64,000 bases of DNA, from assembly GCA_045563675.1 (NCBI GenBank), contig JBJLIX010000001.1, positions 310,001 through 374,000 of the forward strand, written 5' to 3'. Positions 17,150-25,375 of the stretch are shown piece by piece. Under the pieces are notes generated by a model. The model was not told the origin of the DNA, ran no database searches, and saw only the letters and a program-made list of their open reading frames with translations. Both the position numbers and the translations under genes were made by a program. Origin of the DNA: AEGEAN-183 sp045563675. Its GTDB lineage: Bacteria; Pseudomonadota; Gammaproteobacteria; Magnimaribacterales; Magnimaribacteraceae. Position 1 is the first letter of the stretch; every line of letters starts with the position of its first letter.

Positions 17150-19198
17150 ATGTATAAGGAAATAAAATACGCTTCATTATTACTTTTCTTTATATCTATA
17201 AATTTATTTTCAGAAGTAGAAGAAATTATAGTTTCTTCTAAAACCATAGATAGCATCACAGAATGGGAAATAAATGTATCTTCTAGCTCTATTAATTCTG
17301 AAGAAATTAGTCTTGTACAAGCTCAACACCCAAAACAGATCTTCACAAGACTTCCTGGAATTTGGATAAGTAGAGGTTCAGGGCAAGAACACCTTACCTC
17401 AATAAGGTCTCCTGTTCTTACTGGTCCTGGGGCTTGTGGTTCCTTCTTAGTACTTGAAGATGGCATACCAGTTAGGCCTAGTGGATTTTGTAATGTTAAT
17501 GGCTTATTTGAGACACAAACTGAATCTGCATTAGCATTAGAAGTAATAAGAGGACCTGCTAGTGCCAAATATGGTAGTAATGCTATGCATGGGGTTATAA
17601 ACGTTGTATCAGAACCTATTGCAGATATTAATAGCATCTCAAGTAATATTGGGCCCAATGATTATCAAAACTTTAGATCTTCAATAGGAAATTCTGATAA
17701 CTGGAGAATAAATTCCTTTTTTTCATCTTACGGTGGATTTAGAAAAGAATCTGGATATGACCAACAAAAATTTCACCTGAAAAATGAACTCAACTTATTT
17801 AATTCAGAAGCTATATTTAATTTAAGAATAACTAATATTAATCAAGAAACAGCCGGGTATATATATGGTAAAGATCTATATAAAAGCAAAGATCTCAGTA
17901 AGGAGAATAATAACCCAGAAGCATATAGAGATGCTTATTCAATAAAATCAAATTTAAGACTATCTTGGTCAAAAACTGATAGCTTTATCACATTAATACC
18001 CTATCTTAGAAAAACTGAGATGGAATTTCTTCAACACTATTTACCAGGCACCCCCATTGAAAATAATTCTCACACTAGCATTGGTTATTTAAGTTCGTAT
18101 TCTAGAAACACAAATAGAATTGAGATCACAGCTGGAATGCAAACAGAGTTTGCTAAAGTTAATTTAAAAGAGCTTCAAGCAAATACTTTAACAAATAGTT
18201 CTTCATTCAATAATGCAGTAAGGCCAAAAGGGTTACATTATGATTATCAAGTAGACTCTAAGATGTGGGCTTTATTTTTTGGTTTTAATAATCTATCACT
18301 AGGGTCTGATTATACGATTTTTGGTGATTTTAGATTAGAGAACAACTTCTATTCTTATGATAATAAAATGATAAGTGGAAACACTAGAGAAGATGGATCT
18401 ATATGTTCTTTCGGTGGTTGCTTTTATTCTAGACCAGAAGATAGAAGTGATTCATTTACTGAATCAAGTTTTAGGATAGGAGTTAATAGAGAATTTGGAG
18501 ACTTTGTAATCTTTTCTCAAATCAGTCTAGGATTTAGACCTCCTCAAATGACAGAACTTTATAGACTACAAAAGAAACAAATTGTTGGAAATATAGATTC
18601 TGAAAAGTTACTAATGGGAGAGATTGGAGCTAAATTAGAAAATAAATTTCTAAAAGGTTCTGCTAATCTTTATTCTGGAAAAAAAAGAAATTCAATTTTT
18701 AGAGATTCACAAAACTTTATGCAAGATGATGGAAAAACTAGCCATAAAGGAGTAGAAATTTCTCTGCAAATTAAATTCAATGATAAGAATTCTCTTTTCT
18801 TAGCTGGGACTCTGCAAAAACATCAATATGATTTTTATTCTTTAACTTCAATGAAGGAAATCATAAATAGTGGAAATCTTGTAGACACATCCCCTAAGAC
18901 CCTTATAAACATTAGATGGGCTAATGAATATGTTTCAAATATAAAGTCGGAATTGGAGCTTGAATTTATGGGATCATACTTTACTGATGCAGCAAATGCC
19001 CATAAATATGACGGGCATACTTTATTAAATTACCGTTTATCTAAAGATTATAATAATGGATTCAGACAGTTCTTAAGAATACATAACTTGCTTAATAAAG
19101 ATTATGCTGAGAGAGCAGATTTTAATGCCTTTGGAGGTGATAGATATTTTCCAGGAATTCCTAGACAAATATTTTTAGGCTTAGAATATTCTTTTTAA
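17150..19198 (+). CDS. TonB-dependent outer-membrane receptor
   Basis: 682 residues with a signal peptide (MYKEIKYASLLLFFISINLF, cleavage near SEVEEI). A plug domain follows: PKQIFTRLPGIWISRGSG, then LALEVIRGPASAKYGSNAMH and GVINVV. The rest is a beta-barrel whose C-terminus ends in aromatic LGLEYSF. It imports an unknown ligand (iron complex, cobalamin, sugar or other) with TonB energy. The plug contains a Cys pair (GACGSF and GFCNVN) and the barrel has another (CSFGGCFYS). It lies 58 bases behind the RND pump gene on the same strand. Whether they share a transcript is unclear. Confidence 0.93.
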   Translation: MYKEIKYASLLLFFISINLFSEVEEIIVSSKTIDSITEWEINVSSSSINSEEISLVQAQHPKQIFTRLPGIWISRGSGQEHLTSIRSPVLTGPGACGSFLVLEDGIPVRPSGFCNVNGLFETQTESALALEVIRGPASAKYGSNAMHGVINVVSEPIADINSISSNIGPNDYQNFRSSIGNSDNWRINSFFSSYGGFRKESGYDQQKFHLKNELNLFNSEAIFNLRITNINQETAGYIYGKDLYKSKDLSKENNNPEAYRDAYSIKSNLRLSWSKTDSFITLIPYLRKTEMEFLQHYLPGTPIENNSHTSIGYLSSYSRNTNRIEITAGMQTEFAKVNLKELQANTLTNSSSFNNAVRPKGLHYDYQVDSKMWALFFGFNNLSLGSDYTIFGDFRLENNFYSYDNKMISGNTREDGSICSFGGCFYSRPEDRSDSFTESSFRIGVNREFGDFVIFSQISLGFRPPQMTELYRLQKKQIVGNIDSEKLLMGEIGAKLENKFLKGSANLYSGKKRNSIFRDSQNFMQDDGKTSHKGVEISLQIKFNDKNSLFLAGTLQKHQYDFYSLTSMKEIINSGNLVDTSPKTLINIRWANEYVSNIKSELELEFMGSYFTDAANAHKYDGHTLLNYRLSKDYNNGFRQFLRIHNLLNKDYAERADFNAFGGDRYFPGIPRQIFLGLEYSF

Positions 19199-19246
19199 AT
19201 AAAAAATTAAAAAATTTCTATAAAAATTAGATAAACTCTTTACCCT

Positions 19247-19480
19247 ATGATAGATAAAAAGAAATCTATAGACTTTGAAAAGTCACTGAAAGAACTTGAA
19301 AAGATTGTTGAAGAACTAGAGTCCGGAGAACTAAGTCTTGAGCAATCTTTAAAATCATTTGAACAAGGAATTAAATTAACAAGACAGTGTCAAAGCGAAC
19401 TTGAAAGGGCAGAGCTAAAAGTAAAAAAACTAGTAGAAGAGAATGGAGAGCTGAAAACAAAGCCTCTTGATGATGACTAA
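19247..19480 (+). CDS. xseB: Exodeoxyribonuclease VII small subunit
   Basis: 77-residue small subunit of exonuclease VII. FEKSLKELEKIVEELESGEL followed by SLEQSLKSFEQGIKLTRQCQ is the family signature, a helical hairpin. The order xseB-ispA-dxs is conserved in gammaproteobacteria. The end overlaps the start of ispA. Confidence 0.95.
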   Translation: MIDKKKSIDFEKSLKELEKIVEELESGELSLEQSLKSFEQGIKLTRQCQSELERAELKVKKLVEENGELKTKPLDDD

Positions 19481-20342
19481 CTCCGAAGAGTGGATGTCTT
19501 CTTACCAAGAGAGGGTTAATTCTGTCCTCGATGCCCTCTTGCCTAAAGAGAAAACTAAATTAGTTGAGGCCATGAGATACTCTGTGTTGAATGGGGGCAA
19601 GAGACTAAGACCAATTCTAGTATATCTATCTTCGGGATTAGGAGAAGTTTCAAAAGAAGCACAAGACTCTATAGCAGGTTCGATAGAACTAATACACTGT
19701 TACTCTCTTATTCATGATGATTTACCTGCTATGGATGATGATGCTCTTAGAAGAGGTAAGCCAACTTGTCATAAAAAATTTGGTGAAGATATAGCAATCT
19801 TAGCTGGAGATGCTATTCAGCCCCTAGCATATTCTCTTATTACAGATTCCCAAGGTATTGAAGAGTCAAAAAAAGTTCAATTAATAAGTCTTCTAACCAA
19901 GGCATGTGGTTGGAATGGCATGGTAGAAGGGCAAATACTGGATATTTCAGAACATATTTCTTGTATAAAAGAATTAGATGAAATGCATAAGAAGAAAACA
20001 GGTCGTCTTATTGTAGCAGCTCTAGAAATGGGAGGACTCATATCTAATTTAAAGATAGAGTCTATTTGCCATTTAAAAAATTTTGGAGAAAAAATAGGAC
20101 TAGCGTTCCAAATTACTGACGACATTATTGACTTAGAATCACCTTCAGAGCTTACTGGAAAGACTCAAGGATCTGATATCAACAATAAAAAAAGAACCTA
20201 TCCTTTTTTTATTGGAATTGAAGATTCTAAAAAAAGAGCGTATAAACTTTGTCAGGAGGCTGCTGGAATATTAGAAAATGTAGAAGGAGATACTAAAAAC
20301 TTGACCAAGTTATCTAGATTTATTGCAAGTAGGAAATATTAA
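19470..20342 (+). CDS. ispA: Farnesyl diphosphate synthase (geranyltranstransferase)
   Basis: Makes geranyl and farnesyl diphosphate from IPP and DMAPP, feeding ubiquinone and undecaprenyl chains. It is about 290 residues. The first Asp-rich motif is HDDLPAMDDDALRRGKPTCH, the second ITDDIIDLES, with GGKRLRP near residue 48. ATG codons at 19470 and 19473 and a TTG at 19467 are all possible; each overlaps xseB by 8-14 bases. The short linker and Asp-rich motif favour an FPP synthase over a longer-chain enzyme. Confidence 0.93.
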   Translation: MMTNSEEWMSSYQERVNSVLDALLPKEKTKLVEAMRYSVLNGGKRLRPILVYLSSGLGEVSKEAQDSIAGSIELIHCYSLIHDDLPAMDDDALRRGKPTCHKKFGEDIAILAGDAIQPLAYSLITDSQGIEESKKVQLISLLTKACGWNGMVEGQILDISEHISCIKELDEMHKKKTGRLIVAALEMGGLISNLKIESICHLKNFGEKIGLAFQITDDIIDLESPSELTGKTQGSDINNKKRTYPFFIGIEDSKKRAYKLCQEAAGILENVEGDTKNLTKLSRFIASRKY

Positions 20343-20344
20343 CT

Positions 20345-22237
20345 TTGAAAATTTTTAAAGAGATTCCAACAAAAGAGCCAAGAGGTGCTCTTTTTGATTT
20401 AGTAGACTTTCCTGAAGACCTGAGGAAACTTGACTTAAAGAAACTTCCCGAATTTTGTGATGAATTGAGAGAACACCTTCTCTATAGTGTTGGCCAAACA
20501 GGAGGTCATTTTGGAGCTGGTCTTGGAGTTGTGGAGCTAACTTCAGCCCTTCACTATGTTTTTAATACACCTAAAGACAAAATAGTCTGGGATGTTGGAC
20601 ATCAATCATATCCGCATAAGCTAATTACTGGAAGAAAGGAAGCTATGGACACTATTAGACAGACCAATGGTTTAGCACCCTTCCCTTCAAGATCAGAGAG
20701 CAAATATGACTCTTTTGGTGTGGGCCATTCAAGCACTTCAATTAGTGCAGCACTAGGGATGGCTTGTGGAGCAAGGTTAAAGGGAGAAGAGAAGGAAATA
20801 ATAGCTGTAATAGGTGATGGCGCCATGACTGCAGGGATGGCTTATGAAGCACTATCTCATGCTGGCTCTATAGATGAAAACATTCTTGTTGTACTAAATG
20901 ACAATCAGATGTCTATCTCTGAAAATGTTGGTGGTCTTAAAAACTATTTAGCAAAAATTTGGGCCAGCCCCCTTTATAACCAAATAAGAGAGGGGGGGAA
21001 GACAGTCCTTAGGTTTATTCCAGCTGCAAGCAGAATAGCTAGAAAAGCTGAAATTCAAGCTAAAGGTCTTCTTACTCCAGGTACTTTATTTGAAGAACTT
21101 GGACTTTCTTATATTGGACCAGTAAATGGTCATGACCCTATAGGAATGGTAAAAATATTGAATGATCTTAAAAGTTTAAAGGGACCTAGACTTCTTCATA
21201 TCATCACACAAAAAGGTAAAGGCTTTTTACCTGCTGAACAAGACCCTATTGGTTATCATGCCATTAATAAAATAAAACCTCTAAAAAATCAGAAAGAACT
21301 AGAAAAGAAACAGGTAACTTATTCTCAGATCTTCGGTGAGTGGTTATGCTACAAAGCAGAAAAAGATGATCTTTTGACGGCCATAACTCCAGCTATGAGA
21401 GAAGGATCAGGATTGGTGGAGTTTTCAAAAAAGTATCCAGATAGATATTATGACGTAGCTATAGCTGAACAACACTCAGTTTCTTTAGCAGCAGGTATGG
21501 CCTGTGAAGGACTTAAGCCAATAGTCGCTATTTATAGTACTTTTTTGCAAAGAGCTTATGACCAACTTATACATGATGTTGCCTTACAAAAACTTAATGT
21601 AATGTTCGCTATTGATAGAGCTGGGTTGGTAGGGGCAGATGGCCCTACTCATCAAGGATCTTTTGATATATCTTACCTGCGCTGCATTCCAAATATGGTG
21701 GTTATGACTCCTTCAGATGAAAATACCACATGGAAGATGTTAAATACTGGCTTTGATTTCCATGGTCCAGTATCCATAAGGTACCCTAGAGGTGCAGGCT
21801 TAGGCAGTAAGGTACAGAAAGATAATTCCAGAATAGAATTAGGAAAAAGCTTCACAATAAAAGATGTTTCTGACTCAAGGATTGTAATTATGAATTTTGG
21901 AAGCACAATAAGCCTAGCAAAAGATCTAGCGAACGAATTCAATGCATCCTTGATTGATATGAATTTTGTAAAACCCTTAGATAATAAAAAAATTAAAGAG
22001 CTTGCTAAAAAGCATCAACTACTAGTTACCCTAGAAGAAAATGCTATAAAAGGAGGGGCAGGTTCAGCAGTAGCTGAATTTCTAGCAGAAAACAACCTGG
22101 AAGTTTCTCTTCTTAATTTTGGTATTTCTGATGAGTTTGTTGAACATGGTAGTCCGGATCATCAGAAAGTAAGTTCAGGTTTAGGTAAGGAAGAAATATC
22201 TGAAAAGATTAAAAAAAGACTAGAAATAATAGAGTAA
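20345..22237 (+). CDS. dxs: 1-deoxy-D-xylulose-5-phosphate synthase
   Basis: First enzyme of the MEP isoprenoid pathway; its product also serves thiamine and pyridoxal synthesis. It has 630 residues. VWDVGHQSYPHKLITGR and the thiamine diphosphate motif GDGAMTAGMAYEALSHAG ending in LNDNQMSIS are diagnostic, and the transketolase pyrimidine domain begins near residue 320. The start appears to be TTG at 20345, two bases after the ispA stop; no ATG or GTG fits near the conserved N-terminus. The 3' end overlaps pgpA on the opposite strand by 29 bases. Confidence 0.96.
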   Translation: MKIFKEIPTKEPRGALFDLVDFPEDLRKLDLKKLPEFCDELREHLLYSVGQTGGHFGAGLGVVELTSALHYVFNTPKDKIVWDVGHQSYPHKLITGRKEAMDTIRQTNGLAPFPSRSESKYDSFGVGHSSTSISAALGMACGARLKGEEKEIIAVIGDGAMTAGMAYEALSHAGSIDENILVVLNDNQMSISENVGGLKNYLAKIWASPLYNQIREGGKTVLRFIPAASRIARKAEIQAKGLLTPGTLFEELGLSYIGPVNGHDPIGMVKILNDLKSLKGPRLLHIITQKGKGFLPAEQDPIGYHAINKIKPLKNQKELEKKQVTYSQIFGEWLCYKAEKDDLLTAITPAMREGSGLVEFSKKYPDRYYDVAIAEQHSVSLAAGMACEGLKPIVAIYSTFLQRAYDQLIHDVALQKLNVMFAIDRAGLVGADGPTHQGSFDISYLRCIPNMVVMTPSDENTTWKMLNTGFDFHGPVSIRYPRGAGLGSKVQKDNSRIELGKSFTIKDVSDSRIVIMNFGSTISLAKDLANEFNASLIDMNFVKPLDNKKIKELAKKHQLLVTLEENAIKGGAGSAVAEFLAENNLEVSLLNFGISDEFVEHGSPDHQKVSSGLGKEEISEKIKKRLEIIE

Positions 22238-22724
22238 GAATAAAGGCAGAGAAGAAACCTGCTATAACGTCATCCATCATTACCCCAAAGGGATTCCCTA
22301 ACTTATCAATATAGCTTATAGGTCTAGGTTTCAAAATATCAAAAATACGAAATAAAATAAAAGAAAGAATGAAACACCATGGCCAAAAAAGATCCCATAC
22401 AACTAAAGGAAATAAAGCTATCCACATTCCAACAAATTCATCCCAAACAAATATTTCTGCGTCCTTTTTTTCTCCCATAGTTTTAGCGTATAAAAATGAC
22501 CCAAAAAAGAAGCTAATAAAAACCAGTAAAATATAAAAAAGAATTACAAACGAATATGCGAAGGGTTTAAGAAAAGGAACTATGAGAAAATAAAAAAGCA
22601 CCAAAGCCAATAAACTTCCTAAAGTACCAGGAATAGCTGGTGAAAAACCTGTACCGAAACCCACTGCAAACCAAGTTAGAGGATTTCTTAAATTTACTTG
22701 TTTATAAATCAAGTCTTTCCTCAA
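22209..22724 (-). CDS. pgpA: Phosphatidylglycerophosphatase A
   Basis: Inner-membrane phosphatase converting phosphatidylglycerophosphate to phosphatidylglycerol. It is 171 residues with four hydrophobic segments. Conserved PgpA motifs are GFGTGFSPAIPGTLGSLLAL at the N-terminus, FVWDEFVGMWIAL in the middle, and RIFDILKPRPISYIDKLGNP with GVMMDDVIAG near the end. It overlaps thiL by four bases. The thiL-pgpA pair normally follows nusB, but here it lies about 12 kb away in opposite orientation. Confidence 0.95.
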   Translation of the reverse strand: MRKDLIYKQVNLRNPLTWFAVGFGTGFSPAIPGTLGSLLALVLFYFLIVPFLKPFAYSFVILFYILLVFISFFFGSFLYAKTMGEKKDAEIFVWDEFVGMWIALFPLVVWDLFWPWCFILSFILFRIFDILKPRPISYIDKLGNPFGVMMDDVIAGFFSAFILTLLFLVFF

Positions 22725-23689
22725 AAGTGCTGATAACCAGGAGAAACCTCCAGGGAATTACCTTCAGATGATATTATTTCAACTTCCTTACCCTTTTCAA
22801 TAACCCCTATTTCAGAGATCGTAATATCTTCATCTTGAGAGATTTTAATTATCTTGTCTTTATTTAAATGACTTGAAGTAAAAATAATCTCGTAGTCATC
22901 ACCTCTATTAAAATCTTTTAAGGATAAACCTGCATCCAAGAAAGTGGGGATTTTCTCTAAAAAGATCTTAGCTCTAACTTTACTTGATTTGCATATATGG
23001 TTTAGGTCCTGAAATAAACCATCAGATATATCAATAGCTGAAGAAGCTATTCCTACTAATTTTGAACCTACCCCAAATCTAATTTTAGGTCTAGTGTACC
23101 TATTACTATTGGATGAAATTGCATGTGTTTGTTTTACAGATACTTCTTCTTTTAAACGATCTAATTCTGAAGAAGCTTCTCCGATACATCCTGTAACATA
23201 TATGGAATCTCCTACTTTAGCCCCGCTTCTAGTTAAAGCTTTGCCTCTATCGACGTAACCACCAACCTGAACTGTAATAGAAATATTTCCCTTGGTTGTA
23301 TCACCCCCAATTAAAGGTATTTTTAGCTCATTTGAAATATCCTTTAAGCCAATTTTAAAATCTGATAACCATTTTGCATCAAATTTATTCAATGAAATAG
23401 CTAAAGTAAACCAAGCGGGTAAAGCTCCACATGCTGCTAGATCACTCAAAGCTATAGATACTGTTCTGTAAGCTATATCTGAAGCATGCATATATTCTAA
23501 AAAATGCACACCCTCAATTGAGGTATCTACTGAGATTACCGTATCTTTTCCAGTTGGAGAAACAAAAACTGCTGCATCATCTCCAACAGAAATGCTGATG
23601 TCATGTTCATCTAAGAAACCAGAACCTATATCAGAAAAGTATTCCTTTATTAATTGGTGCTCGTTTAAAGTTTCAACACCCTTAACCAA
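22721..23689 (-). CDS. thiL: Thiamine-monophosphate kinase
   Basis: Phosphorylates thiamine monophosphate to thiamine diphosphate. It is 322 residues. SVGDDAAVFVSPTGKDTVIS, VSIALSDLAACGALPAWFTL and LIGGDTTKG are ThiL motifs, as is SSAIDISDGLFQDL later on. The N-terminus NEHQLIKEYF aligns close to the family start. The only fitting start is TTG at 23689, six bases after the thiolase stop. It is encoded immediately after a thiolase, so it may be expressed from that gene's promoter. Confidence 0.94.
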   Translation of the reverse strand: MVKGVETLNEHQLIKEYFSDIGSGFLDEHDISISVGDDAAVFVSPTGKDTVISVDTSIEGVHFLEYMHASDIAYRTVSIALSDLAACGALPAWFTLAISLNKFDAKWLSDFKIGLKDISNELKIPLIGGDTTKGNISITVQVGGYVDRGKALTRSGAKVGDSIYVTGCIGEASSELDRLKEEVSVKQTHAISSNSNRYTRPKIRFGVGSKLVGIASSAIDISDGLFQDLNHICKSSKVRAKIFLEKIPTFLDAGLSLKDFNRGDDYEIIFTSSHLNKDKIIKISQDEDITISEIGVIEKGKEVEIISSEGNSLEVSPGYQHF

Positions 23690-23695
23690 ATTTAC

Positions 23696-24889
23696 CTACT
23701 CAGGAATAGATTCAAACAAACCTGTAGCTCCCATTCCTCCACCAACGCACATGGTAACTATTCCGTATTTTCCACCTCTTCTTCTAAGTTCTCTAGTCAA
23801 ATGTCCTACTTGTCTAGATCCTGTCATACCAAAGGGGTGTCCTATTGCTATAGAACCGCCATTTACATTTAACTTTTCAGTAGGTAATTTTAGCTGGTCC
23901 CTTATGTATACTACTTGAGAAGCAAAAGCTTCGTTAAGTTCCCAAAGATCTATGTCATCTACAGTTAAATTAGCAGACTTTAATAATTTAGGTATTGAGT
24001 AAACAGGCCCTATTCCCATTTCGTCTGGTTGACATCCCACTACAGTGAAACCTCGAAAATAGGCTAATGGCTTAACACCGATTTCATTTGCCTTATCTTC
24101 ACTCATAACCATAGTTACTGAAGCACCGTCTGATAATTGAGAAGAATTACCTGCAGTTACCGATCCTTCCTCGGGGTCAAAAACAGGGTTAAGACTAGAA
24201 AGACCCTCTAGGGTAGTTTCCGGTCTGTTACAGTTATCTTTATCTACTATAGAATCAACTTCCTTTTCAGCACCTGTTTCTTTGTTAACTAAAAGCATTT
24301 TAGTCTCCATAGTAACTATCTCATCATCAAATAAACCTTGGTCTTGAGCTTTTGCACACCTTTCTTGACTAGATAATGCATATTCATCTTGTGACTCTCT
24401 GGTTACTCCATATCTTTTTGCTACAGTTTCTGCTGTGGTTCCCATGGCGTGATATATACCTGGAGCTTCTTCGGCTAGTTTTTCATTTACGTACATATGC
24501 ATATTACCTTTGCCCTGGGTTGTACTAATTGACTCTACACCACCTGCAATAATACAGTCTGCAAAACCACTCTGTACTTGAGTAGCTGCCATTGCGATTG
24601 TCTGAAGACCTGATGAACAGTATCTATTTACTGTAGTTCCACCCACTTCTATAGGTAATTTAGACAATACAGCAACATTTCTTGCAATATTGTGACCTTG
24701 AGCACCTTCAGGGGCTCCGCAACCTAGAATCATATCCTCTACTTGCGAAGGATCTACCTCAGGATTTCTATCCATTAGTGCATCAACAATATGAGCTGTC
24801 ATGTTATCTGCTCTTGTTTGGTTAAAACCGCCTCTAAAAGACTTTGCCAGTCCAGTTCTGACACTATCTACTATTACTGCTTCAGCCAT
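23696..24889 (-). CDS. Acetyl-CoA C-acyltransferase (thiolase)
   Basis: Thiolase of 397 residues. The nucleophile is Cys91 in VNRYCSSGLQTIAMA. The catalytic His lies in GGSIAIGHPFGMTG and the second Cys in VTMCVGGGMGATG; NEAFASQ is also present. All catalytic residues are intact. It could act in beta-oxidation (FadA/FadI type) or another acyl-CoA pathway; no FadB-type partner is adjacent. A strong Shine-Dalgarno AAGGAG lies six bases before the ATG, in contrast to many genes here. It heads the thiolase-thiL-pgpA run. Confidence 0.93.
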   Translation of the reverse strand: MAEAVIVDSVRTGLAKSFRGGFNQTRADNMTAHIVDALMDRNPEVDPSQVEDMILGCGAPEGAQGHNIARNVAVLSKLPIEVGGTTVNRYCSSGLQTIAMAATQVQSGFADCIIAGGVESISTTQGKGNMHMYVNEKLAEEAPGIYHAMGTTAETVAKRYGVTRESQDEYALSSQERCAKAQDQGLFDDEIVTMETKMLLVNKETGAEKEVDSIVDKDNCNRPETTLEGLSSLNPVFDPEEGSVTAGNSSQLSDGASVTMVMSEDKANEIGVKPLAYFRGFTVVGCQPDEMGIGPVYSIPKLLKSANLTVDDIDLWELNEAFASQVVYIRDQLKLPTEKLNVNGGSIAIGHPFGMTGSRQVGHLTRELRRRGGKYGIVTMCVGGGMGATGLFESIPE

Positions 24890-24974
24890 AATTACTCCTT
24901 AATAATTTAATTTATTTCTTTAGGGCGGATGATGTTAGGTTAGAGTAAGGTAATTGGCAAGAAAATAAAATGGC

Positions 24975-25280
24975 TTATTTTGTATTTTCTTTCAAAGAGT
25001 CTTTAAACCAGTCCGGAACAATATCGATCTTATACTTATTAGCTAATTTGACTACAAAAGGAACTGTTATTAAGGAAAAAGGAAGGAGAGTAAGAAAACC
25101 AAACCCAATGTTTCTGAAAATATTTTTGAGCTCTTCATTAGCTACCCTAAGATCTTCTTCACTAATCTTTCCTTGTTTATATAAATAGTAGGTCTTTAGC
25201 ATTTCTCTAGTACCTTGAGTATCCTTTTGCAGAGTTACTTTAAGTAAAATTAGTACTTTTCTAATATTTTTTCCCAACAT
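24975..25280 (-). CDS. Small LETM1-like membrane protein
   Basis: 101 residues. An N-terminal charged helical part (MLKTYYLYKQGKISEEDLRV, residues about 27-46) leads to a hydrophobic segment with the motif FGFLTLLPFSLITVPFVVKL. The layout of charged helix, NEELKNIFRNIG and then LPF...PF resembles the core of the LETM1 family. Bacterial versions this short have no established function. One transmembrane helix is likely. It is divergent from the PQQ dehydrogenase gene and 85 bases upstream of the thiolase on the same strand. Confidence 0.6.
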   Translation of the reverse strand: MLGKNIRKVLILLKVTLQKDTQGTREMLKTYYLYKQGKISEEDLRVANEELKNIFRNIGFGFLTLLPFSLITVPFVVKLANKYKIDIVPDWFKDSLKENTK

Positions 25281-25375
25281 GTGTTTAAAGAATTTTAGTT
25301 TCTTGTTTTTTATAAATATTCATTAGATACTAACAAACATCAAAGTATATTTACAAATACATAGGGGGTTAAAAA

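Noticed and set aside
24970..25188. Plus-strand open frame of 72 codons
   Set aside because: It is antisense to the LETM1-like gene, whose product has coherent helices and a family-like motif.
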